DNA from: Orenia marismortui DSM 5156
GTDB taxonomy: Bacteria; Bacillota; Halanaerobiia; Halobacteroidales; Halobacteroidaceae
Assembly (NCBI RefSeq): GCF_000379025.1
Contig: NZ_KB900623.1
Coordinates: 433,327 to 497,326 of the forward strand
Reading direction: 5' to 3'
DNA length: 64,000 bases
A program made the position numbers and the translations under genes. Positions 33,481-42,711 of this stretch are shown in pieces (position 1 is the first letter of the stretch; every line of letters starts with the position of its first letter). Below the pieces are notes generated by a model, which ran no database searches, was not told the DNA's origin, and saw only the letters and a list, made by a program, of their open reading frames with translations.

Positions 33481-35496
33481 ATGTTAAAGGAATCAATCTG
33501 TCATTATCCTTATGGAAGCTATGCTTATCCTACAGGTGAAGATAAATTATTTATACAACTAAGAGCTAAAAAAGGTGATTTAGATAAAGTTAATGTAATT
33601 TATGATGGGCGGTTTAGGGATTGGGATAATAATCAACCACGTTATTTTGCTGAGATGAAAAAATATAGTTCAGATCATCTTTTCGATTATTTTAAGGCAG
33701 AAATTAAATATTCCAAAAAGAAGTTTAAATATTATTTTTTATTAGATGATGGAGAAGAACAATTATATTATTGTGACTATGGATTTTATAAAGATCTTAT
33801 TGATCATAATGGTTGTTTTCAATATACTTATATCTGCGAAAAAGATTATTTTGATACACCTGATTGGGTTAAAAATGCTGTTTTCTATCAGATATTTCCT
33901 GAACGTTTTTGTAATGGCGATTCTAATTTAAATCCTAATAATTTAACTGAGTGGAATCAAAATCCTGAATCCAATTCTTTATATGGTGGGGATTTACGTG
34001 GAATAATTAACAAACTAGATTATTTGGCTAAATTGGGTATTGATGCTATCTACTTAACTCCTATTTTTGAGTCTTCATCCAATCATAAGTACGATATTAT
34101 TGATTATATGAAGGTTGATCCTAATTTTGGAGATTTAGAAACTTGTAGAGAATTAGTAGATAAAGCTCATGAATTGGGAATTAAAATCATCTTTGATGGA
34201 GTCTTTAATCATACAAGTGATAAATTTTTTGCTTTTCAAGATATATTAGAAAAAGGTAAAGAGTCAGAGTATAAAAATTGGTATTATCTAGATGATTTTC
34301 CTGTCAAAGAAAAGCCAAAAATAGAATATAAAGTTGTTGAAAGAGTTTTAAAAGATATAGATAGATTAGATATTTCAAGTCATGAAGAATTTATGAGTCA
34401 AATATTTAATGAATTAGAAATAGATCAGGATGAAGATAAGAAATATATCTTAAAATTATCAGAATATATAATACAAGATAAAGTTCAAGGAGGAAATCTA
34501 TTTAAATTAGATTTTTGGAAGTTATGGAAAAAAGGGGCTGAAGATCAAAACTTAGCTGAAATTATTTATCCTAATTACGAGACCTTTGGTAATGGTGTTT
34601 GGAGAATGCCAAAATTAAAGACAGCCAATCCAGAAGTAAGAAATTACATTTTGGATATAGCACGTTATTGGATTGAAGAGGTTGGTATTGATGGTTGGAG
34701 ATTAGATGTTGCCGATGAAATTGACCATTATTTTTGGAGAGAATTCAGAAATGTAGTCAAACAGGCTAATCCAGAAGCTTATATTGTAGGTGAGGTATGG
34801 AGTGATGCATCATCTTGGTTAGATGGGGATCAATTTGATGGGGTAATGAATTATCTCTTTTCAACAGCAGTTTGGGATTTTTTCTGTAGAAAAAATATTA
34901 GTGTCAATACTTTCGAAGATAGGCTGTCAAAGGTAAGAACTAAATATAAAATTCCAGCTCAAGAAGCATCTTTGAATTTATTAGGAAGTCATGATACTGA
35001 AAGGGTTTTGACTATTGCTAGTGGTTATAAAACTAGACAGAAATTAGCTGCTGCATTTCAGATGACTTACTTAGGTGTTCCAATGATTTATTATGGTGAT
35101 GAAGTTGGAATGGCAGGTGGCAGTGATCCAGATTGTCGTCGTGGAATGTTATGGGATGAAAATAAGCAGGACAAGCAATTACTTAAGTGGTATAAAAAAT
35201 TAATCTCTATTCGAAAAGATAATCCAGCCTTGAGAACTGGGGATTTTGAGTTAGTGGATAAAGATGTTATGGAAAAGATATATGCCTTTACTCGTAAGAA
35301 AGGTAATAATCAGCTATTAGTTATCTTTAATAATAATAATTTGATGGCAGAATTAGAGTTTGATTTAAATAAATTAAATATTAAAGCTGATTCTTTTGAA
35401 GAACTAATATCTGAAGAAGAGTATAAAGTAAAGAATGATAAAATTAATATTAATATAAAAGGTTATAGTGTTAATATTCTAAAAGCAAGATTATAG
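33481..35496 (+). CDS. Neopullulanase/cyclomaltodextrinase-type glycoside hydrolase (GH13)
   Basis: 671 residues, no signal peptide, so cytoplasmic hydrolysis of imported cyclodextrins or maltodextrins. N-terminal CBM34-like domain (1 to about 120: YAYPTGEDKLFIQLRAKKGD), then the GH13 barrel: nucleophile Asp in DGWRLDVADE, acid Glu in VGEVW, third Asp in LLGSHDTER. It is longer than the usual about 590 residues because about 84 extra residues (about 280-364, bases 34319-34571) lie between the FNHTSDKFFAFQD region and NYETFGNGVWRMPKL. Preceded by a cre site. Confidence 0.9.
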   Translation: MLKESICHYPYGSYAYPTGEDKLFIQLRAKKGDLDKVNVIYDGRFRDWDNNQPRYFAEMKKYSSDHLFDYFKAEIKYSKKKFKYYFLLDDGEEQLYYCDYGFYKDLIDHNGCFQYTYICEKDYFDTPDWVKNAVFYQIFPERFCNGDSNLNPNNLTEWNQNPESNSLYGGDLRGIINKLDYLAKLGIDAIYLTPIFESSSNHKYDIIDYMKVDPNFGDLETCRELVDKAHELGIKIIFDGVFNHTSDKFFAFQDILEKGKESEYKNWYYLDDFPVKEKPKIEYKVVERVLKDIDRLDISSHEEFMSQIFNELEIDQDEDKKYILKLSEYIIQDKVQGGNLFKLDFWKLWKKGAEDQNLAEIIYPNYETFGNGVWRMPKLKTANPEVRNYILDIARYWIEEVGIDGWRLDVADEIDHYFWREFRNVVKQANPEAYIVGEVWSDASSWLDGDQFDGVMNYLFSTAVWDFFCRKNISVNTFEDRLSKVRTKYKIPAQEASLNLLGSHDTERVLTIASGYKTRQKLAAAFQMTYLGVPMIYYGDEVGMAGGSDPDCRRGMLWDENKQDKQLLKWYKKLISIRKDNPALRTGDFELVDKDVMEKIYAFTRKKGNNQLLVIFNNNNLMAELEFDLNKLNIKADSFEELISEEEYKVKNDKININIKGYSVNILKARL

Positions 35497-35499
35497 TAG

Positions 35500-35531
35500 A
35501 AAAGGAAGTGGATTAGTCCGCTTCCTTTTTT
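35500..35531 (+). terminator. Terminator after the neopullulanase gene
   Basis: AAGGAAGTGGA with TCCGCTTCCTT and a T-tract. Confidence 0.88.
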
Positions 35532-35674
35532 ATTTTTTGTTCAAAAAAATTAATATTAACTGTAACTTATTAGTAATTGAAGATAGGTATTATAAAGATT
35601 CCTTTTGGATAAATTAAAAATTAATAGCAATCTAATTAAATCTCTTAAATGCAAAGCCAATTAAAGGGGGACTA

Positions 35675-36202
35675 GTGGTGGTTAAAGATTGTATTCAGGT
35701 AATTAAGGATAGAGTTAGTACTAGAAGTTACTTATCCAAAGAAGTTCCTGAAAATTTATTATTAGAAGTTGTTAATGCTGGTCATTTAGCAGTGAGTGCA
35801 GGCAATTTGCAGCCTTGGGAGTTCTATATAGTAAATAATAAATCTAAAATTGAAAAATTAGCTAGATTATCTAAGCAAAGTTGGGTACTAGAAGCTCCTA
35901 CTGTGATTGTAGTTTGTGCAGACCCTCATATTTCAGCTATGAAATATGGTGAAAAAGGTGAAAAAATTTATGTTGTTCAAGATACTGCAGCAGCAGTTGA
36001 GAATATATTGTTAGCAGCAGAAGCTTATGGTTTAGCTAGTTGTTGGGTAGGAGGTTTTGATGAAATAAAGGTTAAAGAATTATTGGATATTAAAGATGAT
36101 TTAATAGCAATGGCTATGATAACTATTGGCTATCCTAAAGGAAAAATTAAAGAGTCTAGGCCACAAAGAGCACTTGAAGATATACTAACTATTATTAACT
36201 AA
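35675..36202 (+). CDS. Nitroreductase-family oxidoreductase
   Basis: 175 residues, single FMN-binding nitroreductase domain: RVSTRSY near the start (phosphate binding), NLQPWEFY, and a C-terminal IGYPKGK motif with the GLASCWVGGF block in between. Substrate unknown; relatives act on nitroaromatics, enones or as flavin-linked redox proteins. GTG start after AAAGGGGG. Followed 13 bases later by a YteA-like gene. Confidence 0.87.
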   Translation: MVVKDCIQVIKDRVSTRSYLSKEVPENLLLEVVNAGHLAVSAGNLQPWEFYIVNNKSKIEKLARLSKQSWVLEAPTVIVVCADPHISAMKYGEKGEKIYVVQDTAAAVENILLAAEAYGLASCWVGGFDEIKVKELLDIKDDLIAMAMITIGYPKGKIKESRPQRALEDILTIIN

Positions 36203-36215
36203 GGTGGGATAATAG

Positions 36216-36956
36216 ATGTTACATGAATTAGACTATTATAAGAAGAAATTGTTATGGGAGAAACAAAGTATTTTAGATCAGATAGGTGATATTAATGATA
36301 GAGGCTATGAGGGTTTAGGCCATAGCTTAAGATATTCTACTAGTGAATTGTCATTTTATGATAATCATCCAGCTGATCAAGGGACTAATACTTTTGATAG
36401 AGAAAAGGATATAGGTTTAAAAGATAATGCAAAGATAATATTAAATATGATAGATGATGCTTTAAATAAAATAGAGAGTGGTCAGTATGGACATTGTGAC
36501 TCTTGTGGTAAAGAGATAAATTCTGAACGCTTAGAAGTGATGCCTTATAGCACTTTCTGTTTTGATTGTAAGTCAAAGAGTGAATTAAGAATTGGAAGTA
36601 ATGGTCATAATTCAAGACCGATAGAGGAGAATGCTGTAGATTCCCTCCATAATGGAAATCCTTTTGCTATGAATGATAATATTGGTGCCACAGGTGGAGA
36701 AGAAAAAGACTATAATGGTTATGACGGTGAAGATACTTGGCAAGCTGTAGCTAAGTATGGAACTTCTAATACTCCTTCTGATATTCCTGGAGCGGTAAGT
36801 TATGATGACACTTATATTGATGCTGATGAAGATAATGGGATTGTAGGTTGGGGCGATGGAATCATGGATAAAAGTTTAGGAGATGGAGAAGTTGATGAAG
36901 AAGATGATTATTTAACTGGACAAGGGCAGAAACGTAGTAGGAAGGAGAGAGAGTAA
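36216..36956 (+). CDS. YteA-like DksA/TraR zinc-finger protein
   Basis: 246 residues. Helical hairpin N-terminus followed by a C4 zinc finger: GHCDSCGKEI and FCFDCKSKSEL (about residues 91-115), the DksA/TraR signature. The C-terminal half (about 120-246) is acidic and Gly/Asp-rich, ending in a basic tail (KRSRKERE), as in the YteA/YocK group of sporulating Firmicutes. Role not known; DksA relatives bind RNA polymerase. Confidence 0.82.
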   Translation: MLHELDYYKKKLLWEKQSILDQIGDINDRGYEGLGHSLRYSTSELSFYDNHPADQGTNTFDREKDIGLKDNAKIILNMIDDALNKIESGQYGHCDSCGKEINSERLEVMPYSTFCFDCKSKSELRIGSNGHNSRPIEENAVDSLHNGNPFAMNDNIGATGGEEKDYNGYDGEDTWQAVAKYGTSNTPSDIPGAVSYDDTYIDADEDNGIVGWGDGIMDKSLGDGEVDEEDDYLTGQGQKRSRKERE

Positions 36957-36982
36957 GCTTAAAGCTTACTTTCTTTTTTTAT
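36949..36982 (+). terminator. Terminator after the yteA-like gene
   Basis: AGTAAGCTT/AAGCTTACT stem overlapping the stop codon, then seven T. Confidence 0.85.
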
Positions 36983-37151
36983 TTTAATTAAATATTACTA
37001 AGCTTAGATTGAATATCTTGTTTTTTTATGTTAAACCTGTTAAAATATAAGTTATGTTAAGATATAAATTCAAATGTTAGCAACAAAGTTTTTTTAGTTG
37101 TTTAGAAAAATGATAAAGCTAAATCTAAATTAAAAGATGGAGTTGAAAAAT

Positions 37152-37589
37152 ATGATTATTTTTATTACTTTTTTGGTTACCATAATAGTAGACCAATTAA
37201 CAAAATATATGGTAGTTAAAAATTTTAGTGTAGGTGAATCTTTACCTATTATTAAGAATATCTTTCATTTTACTTATGTTCAAAATCGAGGGGCTGCCTT
37301 TGGAATTTTACAAAATCAATTACCTTTCTTTATTATTATTACTTTAGTAGTTTTGGCTCTATTGATTTATTTTTATCGCCAGTTACCTTTGAACAGTATT
37401 TGGAATAGAGTAGGTTTAGGACTTGCTTTAGGAGGTACTGTTGGGAACTTTGTAGACAGGATAAGATTAAACTATGTAGTTGATTTTTTAGACTTTAGGG
37501 TTTGGCCAGTATTTAATATAGCAGATTCAGCTATTGTTGTAGCGGTAATCATCTTTAGTTATTGGATTTTAATAGTAGATAATAATTAG
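37152..37589 (+). CDS. lspA: Lipoprotein signal peptidase
   Basis: 145 residues with four membrane helices; aspartyl protease that removes prolipoprotein signal peptides. Conserved blocks: DQLTKYMV, QNRGAAFGIL, GGTVGNFVDRI and the two active aspartates in VVDFLDF and FNIADS. Start at 37152 chosen over 37137 because GGAGTTG gives normal spacing. Followed by rluD after 19 bases, a common pair. Confidence 0.95.
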   Translation: MIIFITFLVTIIVDQLTKYMVVKNFSVGESLPIIKNIFHFTYVQNRGAAFGILQNQLPFFIIITLVVLALLIYFYRQLPLNSIWNRVGLGLALGGTVGNFVDRIRLNYVVDFLDFRVWPVFNIADSAIVVAVIIFSYWILIVDNN

Positions 37590-37608
37590 TCAGACGGAGT
37601 GATAGTAT

Positions 37609-38520
37609 ATGGATAATAAAAGAGAATTTATAATTACACAAGAAGATAATAACAATAGATTAGATAAATTTTTATCTCAGCAGAACAAAGATTTATCTAG
37701 GAGTTATTTACAAGAATTAATTGATGATAATAATGTTTTGGTCAATGGAAATGTAGTAAAAAAAAGTTATAAGTTAAATACAGATGATAATGTAGAAGTA
37801 ATCATACCAAAGCCAGCAGAATTAACACTGGAAGCTCAAGATATTCCACTAGATATAATTTATGAGGATGAAGATATTATTGTAATTAATAAACAACCTG
37901 ATTTGGTTGTTCATCCTGCTCCTGGAAATGAAGATGGAACATTAGTAAATGCTTTATTATACCATTGTAATAACTTGTCTGGTATTAATGGAGTAATTAG
38001 ACCAGGAATTGTACATAGACTGGATAAAGATACATCAGGAGCAATTGTGGTTGCTAAAAATGATCAGTCTCATCTTAATTTAGCAGAACAATTTAAAGAA
38101 AGAACTACCAAAAAGATATATTTGACAATAGTAGATGGTCGTCTGAAATATAAAAAAGGAAAGATTGATGCTGCCATAGGTCGTGATCCTAAAGATAGAA
38201 AGAAGATGGCTGTAACTAGTAAGAATAGTAAGAAAGCTATTTCAAGATTTGAATTATTAGAAAAGTATGAGAAACATTCTCTGGTTAAAGTTAAGCTTGA
38301 AACTGGTAGAACTCATCAAATTAGATTACATATGGGATATTTAGGACATCCAGTAATAGGAGATAAATTATATGGCTATAATCATAATAATTTAACAGTA
38401 GATCGACAAATGTTACATGCTCATATTTTAGGTTTTTATCATCCTAAGACTGAAGAATGGATGGAATTTGAAGCACCATTATTAGAAGATATGGAAAAAG
38501 TATTAGAAAGATTTAGATAG
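37609..38520 (+). CDS. RluD-type ribosomal large subunit pseudouridine synthase
   Basis: 303 residues: N-terminal S4 RNA-binding domain (DKFLSQQNKDLSRSYLQELI) and a catalytic domain with the essential aspartate in HRLDKDTSG. YlyB/RluD group; in E. coli RluD modifies helix 69 of 23S rRNA. Start follows CGGAGTGATAGT. Probably co-transcribed with lspA. Confidence 0.93.
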   Translation: MDNKREFIITQEDNNNRLDKFLSQQNKDLSRSYLQELIDDNNVLVNGNVVKKSYKLNTDDNVEVIIPKPAELTLEAQDIPLDIIYEDEDIIVINKQPDLVVHPAPGNEDGTLVNALLYHCNNLSGINGVIRPGIVHRLDKDTSGAIVVAKNDQSHLNLAEQFKERTTKKIYLTIVDGRLKYKKGKIDAAIGRDPKDRKKMAVTSKNSKKAISRFELLEKYEKHSLVKVKLETGRTHQIRLHMGYLGHPVIGDKLYGYNHNNLTVDRQMLHAHILGFYHPKTEEWMEFEAPLLEDMEKVLERFR

Positions 38521-38601
38521 TTATAGATTTTATTAAAAGAAAACCCGATGGGCTTGCCCTCGGGATGAATTTTAATATTTTTAATGCGATTCGATATTGT
38601 A

Positions 38602-38805
38602 TTAAAAATTCCAATTAATTTTAGCACCTATAATATCAGCTATCTCTTTGACCTCTTTGTATTTAATAGTACCTCTTGATAGTTTGTTACTTAAATTTTG
38701 AACACTATCATCACGATTATGTTTTTCATTTAAAGCACTAACTAAATCAGTCATAGTCCAACCACTACGAGCAAGATAAGATTTAATCTCTTGTTTAATA
38801 GTCAA
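38602..38805 (-). CDS. Small HTH protein (DUF6471/XRE-like)
   Basis: 67 residues, helix-turn-helix: IKSYLARSGWTMTDLVSAL, then QNLSNKLSRGTIKYKEVKEI. The NLxNKxxRG segment recalls DUF6471-type small HTH proteins. The TTG at 38805 is favoured as start because AGGAGGTG ends 6 bases before it. It has a perfect promoter on the minus strand (TTGACA at 38849-38854, 17-nt spacer, TATAAT at 38826-38831). Divergent from tnpB; it may regulate tnpB or be an unrelated chromosomal gene. Confidence 0.7.
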   Translation of the reverse strand: MTIKQEIKSYLARSGWTMTDLVSALNEKHNRDDSVQNLSNKLSRGTIKYKEVKEIADIIGAKINWNF

Positions 38806-38825
38806 AATGGACACCTCCTATAATA

Positions 38826-38854
38826 ATTATACTTAGTAGTTTAAAAATTGTCAA
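38826..38854 (-). promoter_or_regulatory. Consensus promoter of the small HTH gene
   Basis: Minus strand TTGACA, exactly 17 nt, TATAAT, with the ribosome site just downstream. Confidence 0.85.
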
Positions 38855-38872
38855 ATCAATTTAGATATAAAC

Positions 38873-38901
38873 TTGATAATTTAAACAAAATAATATATAA
38901 T
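38873..38901 (+). promoter_or_regulatory. Promoter of tnpB
   Basis: TTGATA, 17-nt spacer, TATAAT; ATG of tnpB 32 bases downstream. Confidence 0.75.
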
Positions 38902-38932
38902 TAAATTGTACAGTATAAAGAAGGTGAACATA

Positions 38933-40054
38933 ATGATTAAGAAATTCAAACCAATCAATAAAGCATATAAGTTTAGAATTTATCCTAATCAAGAACAACA
39001 AGAGTTAATTGATAAAACAATAGGTTGTAGTCGATTCATCTATAATGAATTTCTGGCAAAGTCTAAAGATAATCAATATAAATCTTATTCTAAAAACTCT
39101 AAAGAGTTAACTCAACTAAAGAAAGAATATACTTGGCTTAAAGAAGTAGATAGCATAGCTTTACAACAAAGCCTTAAAGACCTAGATAAAGCATTTAAAA
39201 ACTTCTTTAGTGGTAAATATAAATTTCCTAAGTTTAAGTCTAAAAGAAAAACTAGATTATCTTATAGAACACAAAAATTCATTAGACCTAGTGGCTCAAC
39301 TAATATCGAGATAGAAGAAAATAAAATCAAATTGCCTAAACTATCTTGGGTTAGGTTTGCTAAATCTAAAGAGGTTACAGGTAAAATCAATAATGTTACA
39401 GTTTCCAAGTCTAGGGCAGGTAAATACTATATGTCAGTTAATGTTAGTCAAGTTTTAGAAACTACTATTAAAAACAATCAAGGTGAGTTAGGTTTAGATT
39501 TAGGTATTAAAGATTTTTTAACAACTTCTGATGGTGAACATATATCTAACCCTAGACACCTATCGAAATATCAAGATAAATTAGCTAAACTTCAACGTAA
39601 GTTGGCTAAAAAGAAGAAATTTAGCAACAATTGGTATAAACTCAAACAAAAAATTGCTAAGGTACATTCTAAAATCAAGAATGTTCGCAAAGACTTTTTG
39701 CATAAGTTGTCCACTAGACTAACAAAGGAGAAGCAACTTTTAGTCATAGAGGACTTAAATATAAAAGGGATGTTGAAAAACTCTAAATTAGCAAAACATA
39801 TCTCTGACTGCTCGTGGAATAAGTTTACTACTATGCTTGAATATAAGAGCAAATGGTATGACTGTATTGTGCATAAAGTGAACCGATTTTTTGCTAGTAG
39901 TCAAACTTGTAATATATGTGGAATTAAAAATCCAAAAGTCAAAGACTTGTCTGTCAGAGAATGGACTTGTGAGTGTGGTACAACTCATAATAGAGATACA
40001 AATGCTAGTCTAAACCTCTTAAAACAAGGTAAATTAGACTTAGGACTTAGATAG
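38933..40054 (+). CDS. tnpB: TnpB RNA-guided nuclease (IS605/IS1341 family OrfB)
   Basis: 373 residues, apparently intact. N-terminal helical/WED-like part (AYKFRIYPNQEQQELIDKTI, the standard TnpB opening), then the RuvC-like nuclease with acidic residues in LGLDLGIKDF, VIEDLNIKGM and HNRDTNAS, and a zinc finger CNICGIKNP...CECG. TnpB proteins are ancestors of Cas12 and cut DNA guided by an omega-RNA from the element's 3' end. The start at 38933 follows AAGGTGA; a TTG at 38906 overlaps the promoter region and is rejected. Confidence 0.93.
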   Translation: MIKKFKPINKAYKFRIYPNQEQQELIDKTIGCSRFIYNEFLAKSKDNQYKSYSKNSKELTQLKKEYTWLKEVDSIALQQSLKDLDKAFKNFFSGKYKFPKFKSKRKTRLSYRTQKFIRPSGSTNIEIEENKIKLPKLSWVRFAKSKEVTGKINNVTVSKSRAGKYYMSVNVSQVLETTIKNNQGELGLDLGIKDFLTTSDGEHISNPRHLSKYQDKLAKLQRKLAKKKKFSNNWYKLKQKIAKVHSKIKNVRKDFLHKLSTRLTKEKQLLVIEDLNIKGMLKNSKLAKHISDCSWNKFTTMLEYKSKWYDCIVHKVNRFFASSQTCNICGIKNPKVKDLSVREWTCECGTTHNRDTNASLNLLKQGKLDLGLR

Positions 40055-40228
40055 ACTATACCTACAAGTCCTAATGGACTTTTCGTGGTAAACCTACTGT
40101 CGGACTGACAGGAATTTACGCTTTTGGAGAGAGTACAAGACCAACTTAATCTAATTGGATAATTAGCTTTAAGTAGGCAATTCTCGTTGAAAAAAGAATC
40201 CCCGCAGGCTTGCCTCGGGGTAGGTCAA
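40055..40228 (+). ncRNA. Probable omega-RNA region and right end of the TnpB unit
   Basis: Directly downstream of tnpB. Two hairpins come first: CAAGTCC/GGACTT at 40064-40081 followed by TTCGTGG, then GTAAA.../...TTTAC enclosing CTGTC/GACAG (40087-40118). Then a linker and the terminal hairpin 40200-40220. By analogy with characterised TnpB systems the guide would be the roughly 16 bases after the right end (around 40229-40244), here the pyrR promoter region. Analogy only; boundaries not proven. Confidence 0.45.
40061..40118 (-). repeat. Two-hairpin module, copy downstream of tnpB
   Basis: On the minus strand it reads hairpin, CCACGAAAAGTCC, loop, GGACTTGTAGG, the same order as in the 77-bp units at 17171-17465 (CACGAAAAGTCC-GAA-GGACTTGTAGG) and the pdx copy at 21111-21164. 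Confidence 0.7.
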
Positions 40229-40238
40229 ATAAATTTGA

Positions 40239-40267
40239 TTGACAGAGATATATTGCTTTGATATAAT
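40239..40267 (+). promoter_or_regulatory. Perfect sigma-A promoter of pyrR
   Basis: TTGACA at 40239-40244, 17-nt spacer, TATAAT at 40262-40267. Confidence 0.93.
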
Positions 40268-40298
40268 TTTAGAGAAAAGAAAGTATAATACCTTTTTT

Positions 40299-41016
<718 letters not shown>

Positions 41017-41030
41017 AAGTTATTCCTTTT

Positions 41031-41129
41031 AAACTAGTCCAGTGAGGCTATAAGGGGATTTGGGTAAATAATCATGCATAATAATACCTAAAAACTCCTT
41101 AGTCTTATTGGCTAAGGAGTTTTTTAGGT
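41031..41129 (+). promoter_or_regulatory. PyrR attenuator upstream of uraA
   Basis: AGTCCAGTGAGGCT at 41036-41049, then a terminator with stem ACTCCTTAG/CTAAGGAGT (about 41086-41129) and TTTTTT. Located between pyrR and the uracil permease gene, as in Bacillus. Confidence 0.92.
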
Positions 41130-41166
41130 AAATAGAGAAAAAGAAATTATTTAGGAGGAGATAAAT

Positions 41167-42498
41167 ATGGTAAGAAATAAATTAAAAAAGGATGATTTGA
41201 CACTATCAAAGGGCTTTATATTAGCAATACAACATTTATTTGCAATGTTTGGGTCAACAGTTTTAGTTCCAACATTAACAGGGTTAAATCCAGGAATTGC
41301 TTTATTTACTTCTGGAGTAGGGACTTTGATCTTTCATTTGATTACTAAGGGGCAAGTACCGGCTTACTTAGGTTCCTCATTTGCATTTATTGGACCTATT
41401 ATTGCAGCAAAAGAAGGTTATGGATTGCCGGCTGCTTTACTAGGTTGTTTTGTGGCAGGTCTGATTTACATCTTAATGTCAGCTGTTATTAAGAAGATAG
41501 GAACAGGGTTTATAGATGATTATTTACCACCTGTTGTAGTAGGACCGGTTATCATGACCATTGGATTAGGTTTAGCCCCAGTAGCAAAGGATATGTCAAT
41601 GACTCATTTGCCAACAGCTATTTTTACTCTAGCTGTAACTATTGGAGTTAGTGTTTTGGGCCGTGGAATGTTTAAAGTAATTCCGATTCTAATTGGTATT
41701 ATTAGTGGATATATATTTGCCGCAGTTAATGGTTTAGTTGATATATCAGCAATTCAGGCAGCTGATTGGATTGCTTTGCCAAAGTTTACTTCTGTTTTTG
41801 AGTTAGAATCTTGGGGAGCAGGTATTTCAGCTATTGCATTGATTGCTCCGGTAGCAATTGTTACTATGGTAGAACATTTAGGTGATGTTTTAGCTTTATC
41901 AAAAACTGTAGATAAGAACTTTATTGAAGAACCTGGTTTGCATAGAACCTTGTTAGGTGATGGTGTAGCTACAGCATTTGCTTCTTTAGCAGGAGGACCA
42001 CCTAATACAACTTATGGAGAGAATATTGGAGTATTGGCATTAACAGGAGTTCATAATCCAGTAATTGTAGAGATGGCAGCTGTTATAGTATTGGCTATGA
42101 GTTTTATTCAAAAGGTGGGGGCTGCAATTCAAACCATTCCTCAATCTGTTATGGGAGGTATTGTAATACTATTATTTGGAATGATTGCATCTATTGGATT
42201 GAGAACCCTGGTTGAGAATAAAGTTGATTTAAGTAAGAACAGAAATTTAGTTATTGTATCCACAATTTTAGTTATTGGAATCAGTGGAATTCCTTTTACT
42301 ATTAATTTTATAGAATTAGCTAAGTTCTTACATCTTGACGGTATAAATATTATAGATAAAATTGTAAATCAGATAAAAGTTTTAGAGTTCCAAGGAATGG
42401 GCTTAGCTGCTATGATTGGAATACTTTTAAATATCTTACTTCCTAAAACTAAAAGAGTAAGCAGTAGTAAAGAAGATCAAAAAGAAGAGGTGGCTTAA
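41167..42498 (+). CDS. uraA: Uracil permease
   Basis: 443 residues, nucleobase-cation symporter 2 family, about 14 membrane segments. Conserved ion/substrate residues are in AYLGSSFAFIGP, the MVEHLGDVLALSK stretch and the signature GGPPNTTYGENIGVLALTGV. Imports uracil with protons, under PyrR control through the preceding attenuator (PyrP role). A strong terminator follows, so it does not read into the kinase genes. Confidence 0.94.
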   Translation: MVRNKLKKDDLTLSKGFILAIQHLFAMFGSTVLVPTLTGLNPGIALFTSGVGTLIFHLITKGQVPAYLGSSFAFIGPIIAAKEGYGLPAALLGCFVAGLIYILMSAVIKKIGTGFIDDYLPPVVVGPVIMTIGLGLAPVAKDMSMTHLPTAIFTLAVTIGVSVLGRGMFKVIPILIGIISGYIFAAVNGLVDISAIQAADWIALPKFTSVFELESWGAGISAIALIAPVAIVTMVEHLGDVLALSKTVDKNFIEEPGLHRTLLGDGVATAFASLAGGPPNTTYGENIGVLALTGVHNPVIVEMAAVIVLAMSFIQKVGAAIQTIPQSVMGGIVILLFGMIASIGLRTLVENKVDLSKNRNLVIVSTILVIGISGIPFTINFIELAKFLHLDGINIIDKIVNQIKVLEFQGMGLAAMIGILLNILLPKTKRVSSSKEDQKEEVA

Positions 42499-42512
42499 TA
42501 AAATAATATAAT

Positions 42513-42560
42513 AAATACTAAAAGGATCCCTAAAATTAGGGATCCTTTTAGTATTTATTA
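42513..42560 (+). terminator. Terminator after uraA
   Basis: 20-bp stem (42514-42533 with 42536-42555) containing AAAAGGATCCC/GGGATCCTTTT. Confidence 0.92.
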
Positions 42561-42711
42561 TTGAAGTATTAAATTTTATTAGTATAAAGAAATATAATGA
42601 TATATTATACCATTGTAAAATTCAAAAAAATTCCATTTAAAAAAGGTTTTAAAGATTTTTTCTATAATAATATATATGGAATAAATTTCTAAAAATGGAA
42701 AAGGTGATCGT

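Larger units (their letters stand above)
38543..40228 (+). mobile_element. TnpB-type (IS605/IS1341) unit bounded by similar hairpins
   Basis: Hairpins at 38544-38564 and 40200-40220 share the core GGCTTGCC with flanking CCCG/CGGG stems, in the style of IS200/IS605 subterminal hairpins. Between them lie a minus-strand HTH gene, tnpB, and about 145 bases of structured 3' flank. There is no tnpA, so transposition would need a transposase in trans. The right hairpin sits in the usual position for IS605 right ends (followed by TAGGTCAA). The left boundary is less sure: that hairpin could instead be the rluD terminator. Confidence 0.5.

Noticed and set aside
38544-38564. Hairpin taken simply as the rluD terminator
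   Set aside because: No T-tract follows directly and its close likeness to the hairpin at 40200-40220 favours an IS end; not excluded, so the element boundary is given low confidence.
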